Counted from the first letter of the stretch, positions 1 to 7,639 are shown. The stretch: DNA of 15,515 nucleotides from JBBIRM01 sp037441765 (GCA_037441765.1 JBBIRM010000059.1:1-15515), one strand, 5' to 3'. Made by a program: numbers and translations. Notes: a model not told the origin generated them from the sequence alone.

Positions 1-225
1 AAAAGATCTTGCTTCTGTCTGAACGATGAAGAGGTGGTTGAAGTGGGAAGACTGGCATTGCTCCTGGAAAAACACTTTGGCCTCCCCCAGGATGCTGAAT
101 GGGCAGTGGATGAAGACTTTCCTTTCCCAAAAAATATCATTCTTCTTCAGACCCGTCCAGCAGTAATTGCACAAAAGAAGAGCCCTGTTGACCAAATTGT
201 GGACTTGATGCTTAAAAGATTCTAA
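1..225 (+). CDS. C-terminal end of an ATP-grasp (PPDK N-domain-like) subunit of a split dikinase, 5'-truncated by the window
   Basis: The frame is open from base 1 and stops with TAA at 223-225, so only the last 74 codons are present. The visible part has the pattern that closes the ATP-grasp nucleotide-binding domain of PEP synthase and PPDK: a helix with EKHFG, then PQDAEW, then a strand reading LLQTRPAV. In family proteins the Glu of the D-x-EW element and the Arg of the Q-x-RP element lie at the ATP site. After the RP motif only about 20 residues remain before the stop, so the protein ends where full-length PEP synthases continue into the phosphohistidine domain. That missing part is supplied by the next gene, 34 bp downstream in a different frame. 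Known relatives with this split are the phenylphosphate synthase subunits. The role (binding ATP and pyrophosphorylating the partner histidine) is inferred from the family. The start codon lies outside the window. Confidence 0.85.
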   Translation, partial: KRSCFCLNDEEVVEVGRLALLLEKHFGLPQDAEWAVDEDFPFPKNIILLQTRPAVIAQKKSPVDQIVDLMLKRF

Positions 226-259
226 GAAGGGCGTTTAATCGCCCAGAAAGGAGAACCCT

Positions 260-1942
260 ATGTTGTGGCCAGCCTATGATCTAAGTTTTTATGAATTTGA
301 TGATGAAAATGACCCCAAAAACTACGGCGTCCTTCTATGCGATGTCGTTCATGGCAAACCTCCCCTAAAACCCCTCTATATTGGAATTGGTTGGTACTGG
401 TATTATCATGCATTCCGATATGCACCAGAGACCCTCTCCCTTCCCACAACCCATGGATGGGATTCGAGGTTCATTAATGGATACCCTTATATCACAACGA
501 TTAAGACCACAGAGGCAGAGGCTAAGGAAAGGGAATCCGTCTTCAGAGAAAGAATAAGACCCTTCATTGAGGATTTTGATGGAATATGGGAAAAGAAAAA
601 AACCGAATTAATGAAGATGTATAAGGAGGCAAAGGAATCAAGGGGACTTGTGGCCTGGGAGGATATCCGGAAACTAAGCAATATTGACCTCCTTTCCTTC
701 TTTCTCGATTTCGCATTTATTATTAACCGCAAGGAGGCAGAAACACATATGATCATGATGACTGCCTCTTCATACATTAATGGCCTCTTCCAGCAAATGT
801 GGCATGAAATTTTTGGTACAGAGGCCCCTATTGACCCTACCTTCAACAAATTGATGGCTGGATTTGAAAGCCAAGATGTCAAAGTGGTAAGGGAATTGTG
901 GCGTCTTGGAAGAAAGGCTGTAGAGTTGGGTTTGAAGGAGATCTTCAGGATTGAAGATAATGAGAAAGTGATTGACGAGTTGAGCAAAAACAAAGAGGGA
1001 GAAAGGTGGTTAAAGGAATATAGGGAGTTTCTCTTGGAACATGGATGGAGATGTGAAAGGATGCATGCTTATGACACACCTGCCTGGATTGAAAAACCAA
1101 GTCTGGCAATTAAGCAGATCAAGATGTTGATGGACAAAGAAGTCTTTCCAATGGATGCAGAAAAAGATAGGGTGATGGAAGAAAGAAAGAGAACGGAGAA
1201 GGAAGTCCTTGCGAAAGTTCCAGAGGGCCAAAGAGATGCCTTCAGGGTCCTCATGGGAGCTGCCCAGAAATCAGGATACTGGAGTGAAGACCATACCTAC
1301 TTCTGCGATCTATATATCGGTGCCATTGGAAGATGGATTGTTACGGAATATGGCCGACGTTTTTCAGAGGCAGGATGTATTGACTCACCAGAAGACATCC
1401 ATTTTTTACATCCAAACGAGATCAGGAAGGCTGCCATTCCAATGGGAAAGGTCAACCTCCGACCCTATGTGGAGAGAAGAAAGAAGGCCTGGGAAGAGAG
1501 TTTAAAAATTGACCCACCACCCTTCTATGGTGATATCAGTCAGGCCCAGTCAGTTTTAAAGAGCGACCCTACCCTCTCTGTCTCCACTCAGATTCCTATT
1601 GTGAGGGAAGAACTAAAGGCAGATCTTTATGGAGCGGCGGCTGCTCCAGGAATTGTCGAAGGCGTGGCCAGGGTGATCATGGGAGCAGATCATCTTTCCC
1701 AGCTTCAACCTGGAGAGATTCTTGTTGCTCCTGGAACATCAACCGCATGGACAGTTGCCTTCAGCGTGATCAAAGGTCTAATCACCGATGGTGGAGGAGC
1801 ACTCTCCCATCCCGTAATCATGGCCCGGGAAAATGGCATTCCGTGTGTAGCGGGTTGTTTGGAGGCTACCACTAAGATTAAGACAGGCCAGAGGGTAAGG
1901 GTGGATGGAGACCGAGGAGTCGTCTATATTCTGGATAAGTAG
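260..1942 (+). CDS. PEP-utilising-enzyme-like protein: acceptor-binding helical domain plus phosphohistidine swivel domain (split dikinase)
   Basis: 560 residues; ATG is preceded by a good AAAGGAG ribosome site at 247-253. Residues about 460-560 form the mobile phosphohistidine domain: PGIVEG at 463-468, then TDGGGALSHP with the predicted phospho-acceptor His517 (codon 1808-1810), then MARENGIPCVAG. Residues about 85-450 are mainly helical and carry EHGWRCE (260-266) and a later PAWIEKP (274-280), resembling the G-H-R...P-W-E-P region of rifampin-phosphotransferase-like proteins. There is no C-terminal PEP/pyruvate TIM barrel, so this is not a complete PEP synthase or PPDK. With the upstream ATP-grasp subunit it should transfer a phosphoryl group from ATP, via His517, to an unknown small molecule, releasing AMP and Pi. 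Phenylphosphate synthase is the closest functional analogue I know. The acceptor is not predictable. Residues 1-85 are rich in Tyr/Trp and unrecognised. Confidence 0.85.
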   Translation: MLWPAYDLSFYEFDDENDPKNYGVLLCDVVHGKPPLKPLYIGIGWYWYYHAFRYAPETLSLPTTHGWDSRFINGYPYITTIKTTEAEAKERESVFRERIRPFIEDFDGIWEKKKTELMKMYKEAKESRGLVAWEDIRKLSNIDLLSFFLDFAFIINRKEAETHMIMMTASSYINGLFQQMWHEIFGTEAPIDPTFNKLMAGFESQDVKVVRELWRLGRKAVELGLKEIFRIEDNEKVIDELSKNKEGERWLKEYREFLLEHGWRCERMHAYDTPAWIEKPSLAIKQIKMLMDKEVFPMDAEKDRVMEERKRTEKEVLAKVPEGQRDAFRVLMGAAQKSGYWSEDHTYFCDLYIGAIGRWIVTEYGRRFSEAGCIDSPEDIHFLHPNEIRKAAIPMGKVNLRPYVERRKKAWEESLKIDPPPFYGDISQAQSVLKSDPTLSVSTQIPIVREELKADLYGAAAAPGIVEGVARVIMGADHLSQLQPGEILVAPGTSTAWTVAFSVIKGLITDGGGALSHPVIMARENGIPCVAGCLEATTKIKTGQRVRVDGDRGVVYILDK

Positions 1943-2000
1943 GTAATGGTTCGTGACTGTTAAATCATCTTCGATCCATGAAAATCTCTATTTACAGATT

Positions 2001-2040
2001 AAGGGGATTTCCTCTGAAGAATTTAAATGGAATGTCCCTT
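2001..2040 (+). repeat. Imperfect inverted repeat between the dikinase and aldehyde dehydrogenase genes
   Basis: Left arm 2001-2012 (AAGGGGATTTCC) can pair with right arm 2029-2040 (GGAATGTCCCTT): six pairs including one G-T wobble, a 2x2 internal mismatch, then four pairs, with a 16-base loop. The T-rich bases after it (TTTAATAT) are not a clean U tract, so a Rho-independent terminator is unlikely. It could be an operator or an mRNA structure. The rest of the 172-base gap (1943-2114) shows only the ribosome site of the next gene; I could not define a convincing promoter. Confidence 0.3.
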
Positions 2041-2114
2041 TAATATAAAAAGAAGGGGTAGGGAAATCTAAAAATAACCATGGGGAAATAAAGGCGACAA
2101 GAAAGGAGATAGAT

Positions 2115-3575
2115 ATGGATACGAAACAATATCAGATGTATATTAATGGGGAGTGGGTGAATAGTATGGATAATGAGTTTTATGATGACCTCAATCCTTA
2201 CATTGGTGAGGTCTTTGCTAAGGTTCCATCTGGAAAACGCGCTGACGCAAAGCGGGCAATCGATTCAGCAGTAGCAGCATTTCCCTCCTGGTCTCACACA
2301 CTCCCTGCTGAACGTCAGGCTTTATTCCTCAAGGCAGCTGAAATTCTCGAAAAGAAAAGGGATGAAATTGTCTCCATTCTCGCTGATGAGACAGGTTGCA
2401 CTTTTGGTTTTGCTATGTTCCAAACCATGTTTACCCCTGGGTTGTTACGGGAAGGCGCTGCCCAAGTCCATCAGGTAACAGGGGAGATTATTCCCTCTGA
2501 TCTCCCTGGGGCCTTCCATATGGCAATCCGTCAACCTGTAGGGGTCATTGCAGGGATTGCCCCATGGAATGCACCTCTGATCTTATCACTTCGCTCTATA
2601 TGTTTGCCTATTGCCTATGGAAATACAGCGATTCTTAAACCTTCAACCGAATCAGCAGTCTCCGGTGGGGTGGTCATTGCAGAGGTCTTTCACGAAGCAG
2701 GATTCCCAAAGGGTGTTCTGAATCTTGTCACAAACGGCCCCGGAAGAAGTGATGAAATAGGAGATGCGTTGATTGAAGACCCCAGGGTGAGGCGCATCAG
2801 CCTGACCGGTTCGAGCGCAGTTGGCCGTCAGATTGCTGAGAAAGCAGGTAGATACCTCAAGCGTGTCGCCCTTGAACTTGGTGGGCAAAATCCGCTGATT
2901 GTTCTTCGAGATGCAGACATTGATCAGGCTGTCAATGCTACTATATTTGGTGGTTTTCTTCACCAGGGTCAGATATGTATGTCCACACGCCGGGTCATCA
3001 TTGAAAAGGAGGTCGCTAAGGAGTTTACTGAAAAACTTGTAAAAAAGGTCTCAGGACTGAAAGTTGGGAATCCGAAAGAACCAGATACGGTCATTGGCCC
3101 TCTAATCAACCAACACCAATTCAATCAAGTGAAGGCCAGTGTGGAGTCTGCTATAAGAGACGGTGCTAAAGTGCTCTGTGGGGCCAAATCAGAAGGCCTC
3201 TGCTATTACCCAACTGTTCTAACCAATCTAAAACCTGGTTCACCTTTTTTACGGGAAGAGACCTTTGGCCCTGTTGTTTCAGTGATTGAGGTCAAAGACG
3301 AAGAAGAGGCCATAGCCCTTGCCAACGATACGATGTATGGGCTTTCCGCTTCTGTGTTTACCAGAGATGTCGTAAAGGGCTTAGCAATTGCCGAGCGGAT
3401 CGAATCGGGCATTGTTCACATCAACGACCAGACCGTTCACGATGAACCTCAAGTTCCTTTTGGCGGAATGAAGGAGAGTGGTTATGGACGATTTGGGGGC
3501 CGCGCTGCGCTTGAGGAATTTACGGAATTACGTTGGATAAGCCTACAGCGCACTGCCCGCCAGTATCCTTTCTAA
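2115..3575 (+). CDS. NAD(P)+-dependent aldehyde dehydrogenase, aromatic (benzaldehyde/vanillin-type) subgroup
   Basis: 486 residues, the normal length for the ALDH superfamily. It starts at ATG after AAAGGAG at 2103-2109. The catalytic set is intact: PWN with the oxyanion Asn152, cofactor Lys175 in LKPS, TGSSAVG (231-237) at the cofactor site, general base Glu254 in LELGG, nucleophile Cys288 in GQICMS, and EETFGPV at 381-387. The C-terminal stretch (INDQTVHDEPQVPFGG at about 436-451, then FTELRW and a closing YPF) is typical of benzaldehyde, salicylaldehyde and vanillin dehydrogenases. This suggests oxidation of an aromatic or bulky aldehyde to the acid, which the CoA ligase could then activate. 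It is a soluble cytoplasmic enzyme, free-standing by spacing (172 bp before, 163 bp after). Enzyme class is secure; substrate subgroup is a judgement from motifs. Confidence 0.9.
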   Translation: MDTKQYQMYINGEWVNSMDNEFYDDLNPYIGEVFAKVPSGKRADAKRAIDSAVAAFPSWSHTLPAERQALFLKAAEILEKKRDEIVSILADETGCTFGFAMFQTMFTPGLLREGAAQVHQVTGEIIPSDLPGAFHMAIRQPVGVIAGIAPWNAPLILSLRSICLPIAYGNTAILKPSTESAVSGGVVIAEVFHEAGFPKGVLNLVTNGPGRSDEIGDALIEDPRVRRISLTGSSAVGRQIAEKAGRYLKRVALELGGQNPLIVLRDADIDQAVNATIFGGFLHQGQICMSTRRVIIEKEVAKEFTEKLVKKVSGLKVGNPKEPDTVIGPLINQHQFNQVKASVESAIRDGAKVLCGAKSEGLCYYPTVLTNLKPGSPFLREETFGPVVSVIEVKDEEEAIALANDTMYGLSASVFTRDVVKGLAIAERIESGIVHINDQTVHDEPQVPFGGMKESGYGRFGGRAALEEFTELRWISLQRTARQYPF

Positions 3576-3620
3576 CTGGTGTGTGAGGTGTTTTATTGAC
3601 CAATGGATTTTTCTGAAGGG

Positions 3621-3629
3621 AAAGGAGGT
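3621..3629 (+). promoter_or_regulatory. Strong Shine-Dalgarno-like sequence without a normal gene
   Basis: AAAGGAGGT, a near-perfect match to the 16S anti-SD, lies 110 bases before the binding-protein gene, which has its own AGGAGGG site at 3727-3733. The nearest possible start at good spacing is TTG at 3635, opening a frame of only seven codons before TAA at 3656-3658. A 13-codon frame from ATG 3603 also runs through it. It may be chance, a leader peptide, or a decayed gene start. Confidence 0.3.
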
Positions 3630-3634
3630 GGTTT

Positions 3635-3662
3635 TTGGCATTAAGTTATTGGCATTAATTTA
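3635..3662 (+). repeat. 14-bp tandem direct repeat upstream of the ABC importer operon
   Basis: Two adjacent copies, TTGGCATTAAGTTA (3635-3648) and TTGGCATTAATTTA (3649-3662), differ at one base. They sit 76 bases upstream of the binding-protein start. Tandem sites in such a position often bind a regulator, and each copy begins with the -35-like TTGGCA, but I found no well-placed -10 box and cannot assign a promoter. The rest of the 163-base gap is AT-rich and featureless. Confidence 0.45.
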
Positions 3663-3738
3663 TTCGAAAATAGTCTTGAGGCAAGGTTATGATTTTTAAA
3701 AATTTACCAGTTCACCTTAATAAAAAGGAGGGAAAAAA

Positions 3739-4947
3739 ATGAAACCTAAAAAACTTTTCATTTACCTGATATTATCAATGATTTTTATCACCTTCCTAAT
3801 GGTTAATCATTCCCAGGCAAAGGACAAAATCCGAATCGGAAACCCTATTGCTCTTTCGGGTCCGAATGCTCCTGGTGCAATGATGACACAAATTCGATCC
3901 TATGACCTGTGGGTTGAAGATGTTAATGCAAAAGGGGGAATTTATGTAAAGCAGTTGGGTAAAAAATTACCTGTAGAGATTATCAGATATGATGATAAGA
4001 GCGATATAGGAACCTCAGTGAAACTATTTGAAAAACTGGTTTTGGATGATAAGGTTGACTTCATCTTACCCCCCTGGGGAACTGCATTCCACTTTGCCAT
4101 CGCTCCACTTACCACGAAGTATAAGACCCCCGTGCTCGGACCAACAGTTTCGTCTTTGAAACTTAAGGAAATGGCACATACCATTCCCTATATGTTCATA
4201 ACATTGAACCAACCCTGGGATCATGGGGAAGTAATTGTTGATATCTGTCTTGAAGTGGGAGTCAAAAAGGCAGCAGTGATCCATCATACTGACCTTCATG
4301 GTATAGAAATGGCCACATCCATCGTTCCAATGCTGGTTGGAAGGGGGGTGGATGTCCTTCTCTATAAGAGCTTTCCAGCAGGGGTGAAAGACCTCTCCCC
4401 ATTGCTCAAAGAGATTAAACCCCTCGGGGTGGATGCCCTCATTGCATCTGCTTACCCACCAGAAAACTGGTTAATGGTTGAACAGATGATCACAATTGAT
4501 TTAAATCCAAAACTCTTTTTCTCCTCAGTAGGGATTGCTTATCCATCTTTCCGAGATAAATTTGGTGCAAAAGCAGTAGAGGGGATATTTGGAACTGGTT
4601 GTTGGAATCCGAAGCTTTCCCCTGCTGCAAAGGAATGGTTTGATAGATACACAAAACGATGGAAAGTTGAACCTGACCGGTGGGGAACCGCACAGAGCTA
4701 TGCGACTTGTCAAATTCTGGAAAAGGCGATTGAGATCGCAGGAACACTCGACCCAACAAAGGTAAGGGAAGTAATTGCTAAGGAGACATTTGACACTGTC
4801 CTTGGCCGTATAAAATTTGAGAACCAGTTTGCCAAGGGATGGCCAGGTCATGTAGGTCAGTGGCAAAAAGGAGAGTTCTTAGTTGTCGATAAGGCAACCA
4901 GGCAGGCAAAACCAATCTATCCCAAGCCTGAGTGGCCAAAGAAGTAG
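3739..4947 (+). CDS. Periplasmic substrate-binding protein of a branched-chain-amino-acid-type (HAAT) ABC importer
   Basis: 402 residues. The start is an ATG preceded by a strong AGGAGGG site. Residues 1-27 form a Sec signal peptide: KPKK basic end, hydrophobic core, and a probable cleavage after SQA before KDKIRIG. There is no lipobox Cys, so the mature protein should be free in the periplasm of a diderm cell. After cleavage it opens with the Peripla_BP_6 pattern IRIGNPIALSGPNAPGA, followed by alternating strand/helix segments and a late LGRIKFENQFAKG strand. Members bind branched-chain amino acids, amides, urea, or aromatic and dicarboxylic acids. The ligand here is not predictable, though the catabolic neighbours suggest an organic acid rather than an amino acid. 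It is the first gene of the importer operon, 134 bp before the permeases. Confidence 0.92.
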   Translation: MKPKKLFIYLILSMIFITFLMVNHSQAKDKIRIGNPIALSGPNAPGAMMTQIRSYDLWVEDVNAKGGIYVKQLGKKLPVEIIRYDDKSDIGTSVKLFEKLVLDDKVDFILPPWGTAFHFAIAPLTTKYKTPVLGPTVSSLKLKEMAHTIPYMFITLNQPWDHGEVIVDICLEVGVKKAAVIHHTDLHGIEMATSIVPMLVGRGVDVLLYKSFPAGVKDLSPLLKEIKPLGVDALIASAYPPENWLMVEQMITIDLNPKLFFSSVGIAYPSFRDKFGAKAVEGIFGTGCWNPKLSPAAKEWFDRYTKRWKVEPDRWGTAQSYATCQILEKAIEIAGTLDPTKVREVIAKETFDTVLGRIKFENQFAKGWPGHVGQWQKGEFLVVDKATRQAKPIYPKPEWPKK

Positions 4948-4977
4948 TGATTTAACGGGTTAATTGAAACCATTGGG

Positions 4978-5046
4978 GGCTGTCTAAAAAGACCTAATTC
5001 CTGAGAAATTAATCCTTCTTAATCGATAGGGTCTTTTTAGGCAGCC
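4978..5046 (+). repeat. Long near-perfect hairpin between binding-protein and permease genes
   Basis: Left arm 4978-4995 (GGCTGTCTAAAAAGACCT) pairs with right arm 5029-5046 (GGGTCTTTTTAGGCAGCC): 18 pairs with two G-T wobbles and no bulge, around a 33-base loop. No U tract follows the right arm. It lies 31 bases after the binding-protein stop and 35 before the permease start. A stem of this kind can protect the upstream message from 3' exonucleases or partly terminate, giving more binding protein than permease. The arms also resemble terminal inverted repeats of small insertion elements (MITEs), but I see no target-site duplication. Confidence 0.6.
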
Positions 5047-5070
5047 TTAAAGGAGAATGGAAAAGAGAGA

Positions 5071-5084
5071 AGGGGATTATTGTG
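5071..5084 (+). promoter_or_regulatory. Ribosome binding site deciding a GTG start for the first permease
   Basis: AGGGG at 5071-5075, six bases before GTG 5082-5084, supports this non-ATG start. The encoded N-terminus (FEGIVIAGLIMGGIYSL after Met) matches the usual start of LivH proteins. The ATG at 5056 with AAAGGAG before it is in another frame and stops after ten codons. Confidence 0.6.
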
Positions 5085-5942
5085 TTTGAGGGCATTGTCA
5101 TTGCAGGTTTGATTATGGGGGGAATCTACTCCCTTATTGCTGTTGGGCTAAGCCTCCAGTATGGTGTTGGGCGAGTACTTAATATTTCTCATGGCGAATT
5201 TATTATGCTCGGAGCGTTTGCCACCTGGTCACTCTACACCCTCTTGGGGGTGAGTCCATTGCTATCTCTGATCATCTGTGGTCCCTTTCTTTTCTTTTTG
5301 GGGTTTCTTATCCACCGAACTCTTTTCCAATACTTAAGGGATAAATCCGAATCCATTGGTGCATTTGCTGATAGCTCTCTTTTAGCCTCCTTTGGTCTAC
5401 TTTTTATTATTCAGAATATCGCCCTACTCATATGGAAGGCTGATTTGAGAGGGTACTCGTACTTAAACTCTCCAGTCAGTATCCTGGGGGCTATATTTAC
5501 AGCCAATCGAATAGTGGCCCTATTTTTTGCTGTTTCTATAAGCTTAGTCTTTTATCTCTTTTTAACGTATACACGGATAGGAAAGGCGATTAGGGCATCG
5601 GCTGAAGATCCGATCACCGCTCAAGTGATGGGAGTAAATATTCATAGAATGCTGGCTATCTGTTTTGGACTCGGGGCATTGATGGCAGGTTTTGCTGGCC
5701 CACTCATCAGCATGATGTACGAGATTCAACCCACTATGGGGATCGAGTACACCATCATTGCCATCATTGTGGTGGTCCTGGGTGGGTTGGGAAGTATTAC
5801 AGGCAGTCTAATTGGTGGTTTTTCATTAGGCCTTATTGGCAGTATCGTCACATATTTTAATCCGGGTCTCTCATTGATTGCCTATTATGTCATTTTCATA
5901 CTCTTACTCCTGATAAGGCCCACTGGTATTTTAGGGAAATAA
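5082..5942 (+). CDS. livH: HAAT ABC transporter permease, LivH type
   Basis: 286 residues, a normal length for LivH. It is an inner-membrane protein with about eight hydrophobic segments. It opens with the family pattern GLIMGGIYSLIAVGLSL, then GRVLNISHGEFIMLGAF. The cytoplasmic coupling loop (EAA-like) reads RIGKAIRASAEDPITAQVMGV at about residues 166-186, and a glycine-rich stretch (VLGGLGSITGSLIGG) follows near residue 230. With the LivM-type partner three bases downstream it forms the translocation pore of the importer. The start is GTG, see the ribosome-site entry. The symbol denotes family only; a branched-chain amino acid substrate is not implied. Confidence 0.92.
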   Translation: MFEGIVIAGLIMGGIYSLIAVGLSLQYGVGRVLNISHGEFIMLGAFATWSLYTLLGVSPLLSLIICGPFLFFLGFLIHRTLFQYLRDKSESIGAFADSSLLASFGLLFIIQNIALLIWKADLRGYSYLNSPVSILGAIFTANRIVALFFAVSISLVFYLFLTYTRIGKAIRASAEDPITAQVMGVNIHRMLAICFGLGALMAGFAGPLISMMYEIQPTMGIEYTIIAIIVVVLGGLGSITGSLIGGFSLGLIGSIVTYFNPGLSLIAYYVIFILLLLIRPTGILGK

Positions 5943-5945
5943 AGG

Positions 5946-6896
5946 ATGAAATGCCTTAATGTAATTACTAAAAGACCTTTTACTGTAGTAGGAATTCTTC
6001 TCATCCTCATTCTATTGGCCCTCCTACCCCTCTATACCAAACCCTATCCTGTAATATCCCTGACTAATATCCTGATGTATATCATCCTCACAGTAAGCTG
6101 GGTCATCTTCTCTGGACCAACTCATTACATTTCACTGGCCTCCGCTGCCTTTTTCGGTGTCGGTATCTATACTTCTGCACTTTTAGGGAAAACCCTACCA
6201 CTCCCTGCGGTTGTCATTTCAGGGGGTCTTGCAAGTTTTCTACTTGCCATTTTGATTGGCTTACTTACTCTGAGGCTAAGAGGGATGTATTTTATCATAT
6301 TTACTTTTTCGGTAAGCGAACTCATTAGGCATTTCCTTTTGTGGTGGGAGACGAATATGACAGGAACGGTGGGCAGATGGGTGGTCATGGTGAGCCATAC
6401 GACTGTTTATCATATCATTCTCACCATTTTTGTAGTCACCATGCTTATTGCCTACATCATCAGACGTTCCCGTTTCGGATTGGCTTTAAGGTGTATTGGA
6501 GAACAAGAGGAGGCTGCCATTCACATAGGCATAAATGCAACCATGGTGAAAACGCTTACGTTTGCCATCAGCGCCACCTTTATGGGGGCGGTGGGAGCAA
6601 TCATGGCAACAAGATGGACATACATAGATCCAAGAATCGCCTTTGACCCTCATATCTCTTTTATGCCAGTTTTGATGGCCATCTTTGGTGGGACTCTACA
6701 TCCTTATGGTCCTGTTCTTGGGGCAGCAATTTTTGCTTACTTAGAAGAAATCCTGACAACGAAGTTTCCCTATTACTATATGCTACTCTTTGGCACAATT
6801 TTGATTGTCGTTATTCTGTTCTTGCCTCAAGGCCTGTTTGGATTGATACAGAAGTGGTGGAAAGGAGGCTCCGGTCAAGAGAATGCTAATCCTTGA
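5946..6896 (+). CDS. livM: HAAT ABC transporter permease, LivM type
   Basis: 316 residues, hydrophobic throughout with about eight to nine membrane segments, ending in a basic tail. Family marks are SLASAAFFGVGIYTSALL (about residues 59-76), LRLRGMYFIIFTFSVSELIR, and the coupling-loop region RRSRFGLALRCIGEQEEAA. The ATG follows the preceding stop by three bases. AAAGG directly abuts the ATG and is too close, so the working ribosome site is probably AGGG at 5933-5936 inside the end of the LivH gene, implying coupled translation. Its 3' end overlaps the next ATPase gene by 14 bp. It pairs with LivH as the second membrane subunit. Confidence 0.92.
   Translation: MKCLNVITKRPFTVVGILLILILLALLPLYTKPYPVISLTNILMYIILTVSWVIFSGPTHYISLASAAFFGVGIYTSALLGKTLPLPAVVISGGLASFLLAILIGLLTLRLRGMYFIIFTFSVSELIRHFLLWWETNMTGTVGRWVVMVSHTTVYHIILTIFVVTMLIAYIIRRSRFGLALRCIGEQEEAAIHIGINATMVKTLTFAISATFMGAVGAIMATRWTYIDPRIAFDPHISFMPVLMAIFGGTLHPYGPVLGAAIFAYLEEILTTKFPYYYMLLFGTILIVVILFLPQGLFGLIQKWWKGGSGQENANP
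6861..6885 (+). promoter_or_regulatory. Ribosome binding site with long spacing before the overlapping LivG start
   Basis: AAAGGAGG at 6861-6868 inside the LivM gene is 14 bases before ATG 6883-6885, longer than the usual 5-9. No other in-frame start fits, because the protein from this ATG begins exactly like LivG proteins. Translation is probably assisted by ribosomes ending on the overlapping LivM frame. Confidence 0.45.
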
Positions 6897-7602
6897 GGGG
6901 AGAAAGGTCACAAAATACTTCGGAGGACTGGCCGCTTTAAATCAGGTTGACTTTGAGATCAATCAAGGTGAAGTTGTGGGACTGATAGGCCCAAATGGAG
7001 CTGGGAAAACAACCCTCTTTAATCTGGTCTCTGGCTTCTTACCGATCACCTCTGGAGAAATAAGATATAAGGGGAAAAAGATAAATGGTTTGAATCCTCA
7101 TCAAATCTGCTGGAATGGTGTGGCAAGGACTTTTCAATCAATAAAACTCTTTGGAGGAATGACGGTTTTTGAAAATGTCGTTTCAGCCTCCTTATTTGGG
7201 TCAAAAAGGGCTATCTCTCTTCTCGAGGCCGAAAGGGAAGCAATGGAATTATTAGAGTTTGTTGGGTTATCATTGGTAAAAAAATCGCTGGCAAAAGATT
7301 TACCCATCGCTTTCCAGAAACGCCTTGAAGTAGCAAGGGCGTTGGCCACAAGGCCCGATCTCCTCATGTTTGACGAGGTAATGGCTGGGTTGAACCCTGT
7401 TGAGGTATCCCAAGCAATGGAACTTGTAATAAAAATCCGGAATAAAGGGATCACCATTTTCATGATCGAGCATGTGATGAAGGCAATCATGGAAGTATGC
7501 GATCGAATTATCGTCCTCCATCACGGCAGTAAGATCGCAGAAGGTAGACCTGAAGAGGTTGCAAACAGTCCAAAGGTGATAGAAGTATATTTGGGAAAGT
7601 AA
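6883..7602 (+). CDS. livG: HAAT ABC transporter ATPase, LivG type, with non-canonical signature motif
   Basis: 239 residues. Walker A GPNGAGKTT is at residues 36-44, the Q-loop is near RTFQSIKLF (82-90), Walker B with catalytic Glu165 lies in LLMFDE, and the switch His is in MIEHVM. LivG proteins usually have an LPYGQQRR-type ABC signature followed by a DEP Walker B end. Here the signature reads LPIAFQKR (140-147), with Ala replacing the signature Gly, and the Walker B ends DEV. The ATPase domain is otherwise complete, so it is probably functional as half of a LivG-LivF heterodimer, where the partner keeps a perfect signature. It overlaps LivM by 14 bp and precedes LivF by 37 bp. Substrate is unassigned. 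Confidence 0.92.
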   Translation: MLILEGRKVTKYFGGLAALNQVDFEINQGEVVGLIGPNGAGKTTLFNLVSGFLPITSGEIRYKGKKINGLNPHQICWNGVARTFQSIKLFGGMTVFENVVSASLFGSKRAISLLEAEREAMELLEFVGLSLVKKSLAKDLPIAFQKRLEVARALATRPDLLMFDEVMAGLNPVEVSQAMELVIKIRNKGITIFMIEHVMKAIMEVCDRIIVLHHGSKIAEGRPEEVANSPKVIEVYLGK

Positions 7603-7639
7603 GTTCCAGGATAAAAATTTATTACAAAGAGGTAAACCC

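Noticed and set aside
487..993. A 168-codon open frame on the minus strand inside the phosphohistidine protein
   Set aside because: Antisense shadow of a supported gene with no motif or plausible ribosome site.
1..1942. One rifampin-phosphotransferase-like gene broken by a frameshift or stop
   Set aside because: The second gene has its own ribosome site at normal spacing, a 34-bp gap separates the two, and the break falls at the domain border used by known two-subunit enzymes.
1943..2114. A sigma-70 promoter with TAATAT at 2041
   Set aside because: No acceptable -35 hexamer lies 16-18 bases upstream; TTTACA at 1991 has no -10 at the right distance.
3635..3662. A sigma-54 promoter in the TTGGCA repeats
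   Set aside because: The GG is not followed ten bases later by the required GC element; the second copy has GG-CA at the wrong spacing.
4978..5046. Rho-independent terminator after the binding-protein gene
   Set aside because: The right arm is followed by TTAAAGGAG rather than a U tract, and the importer's permeases, needed with the binding protein, lie just beyond.
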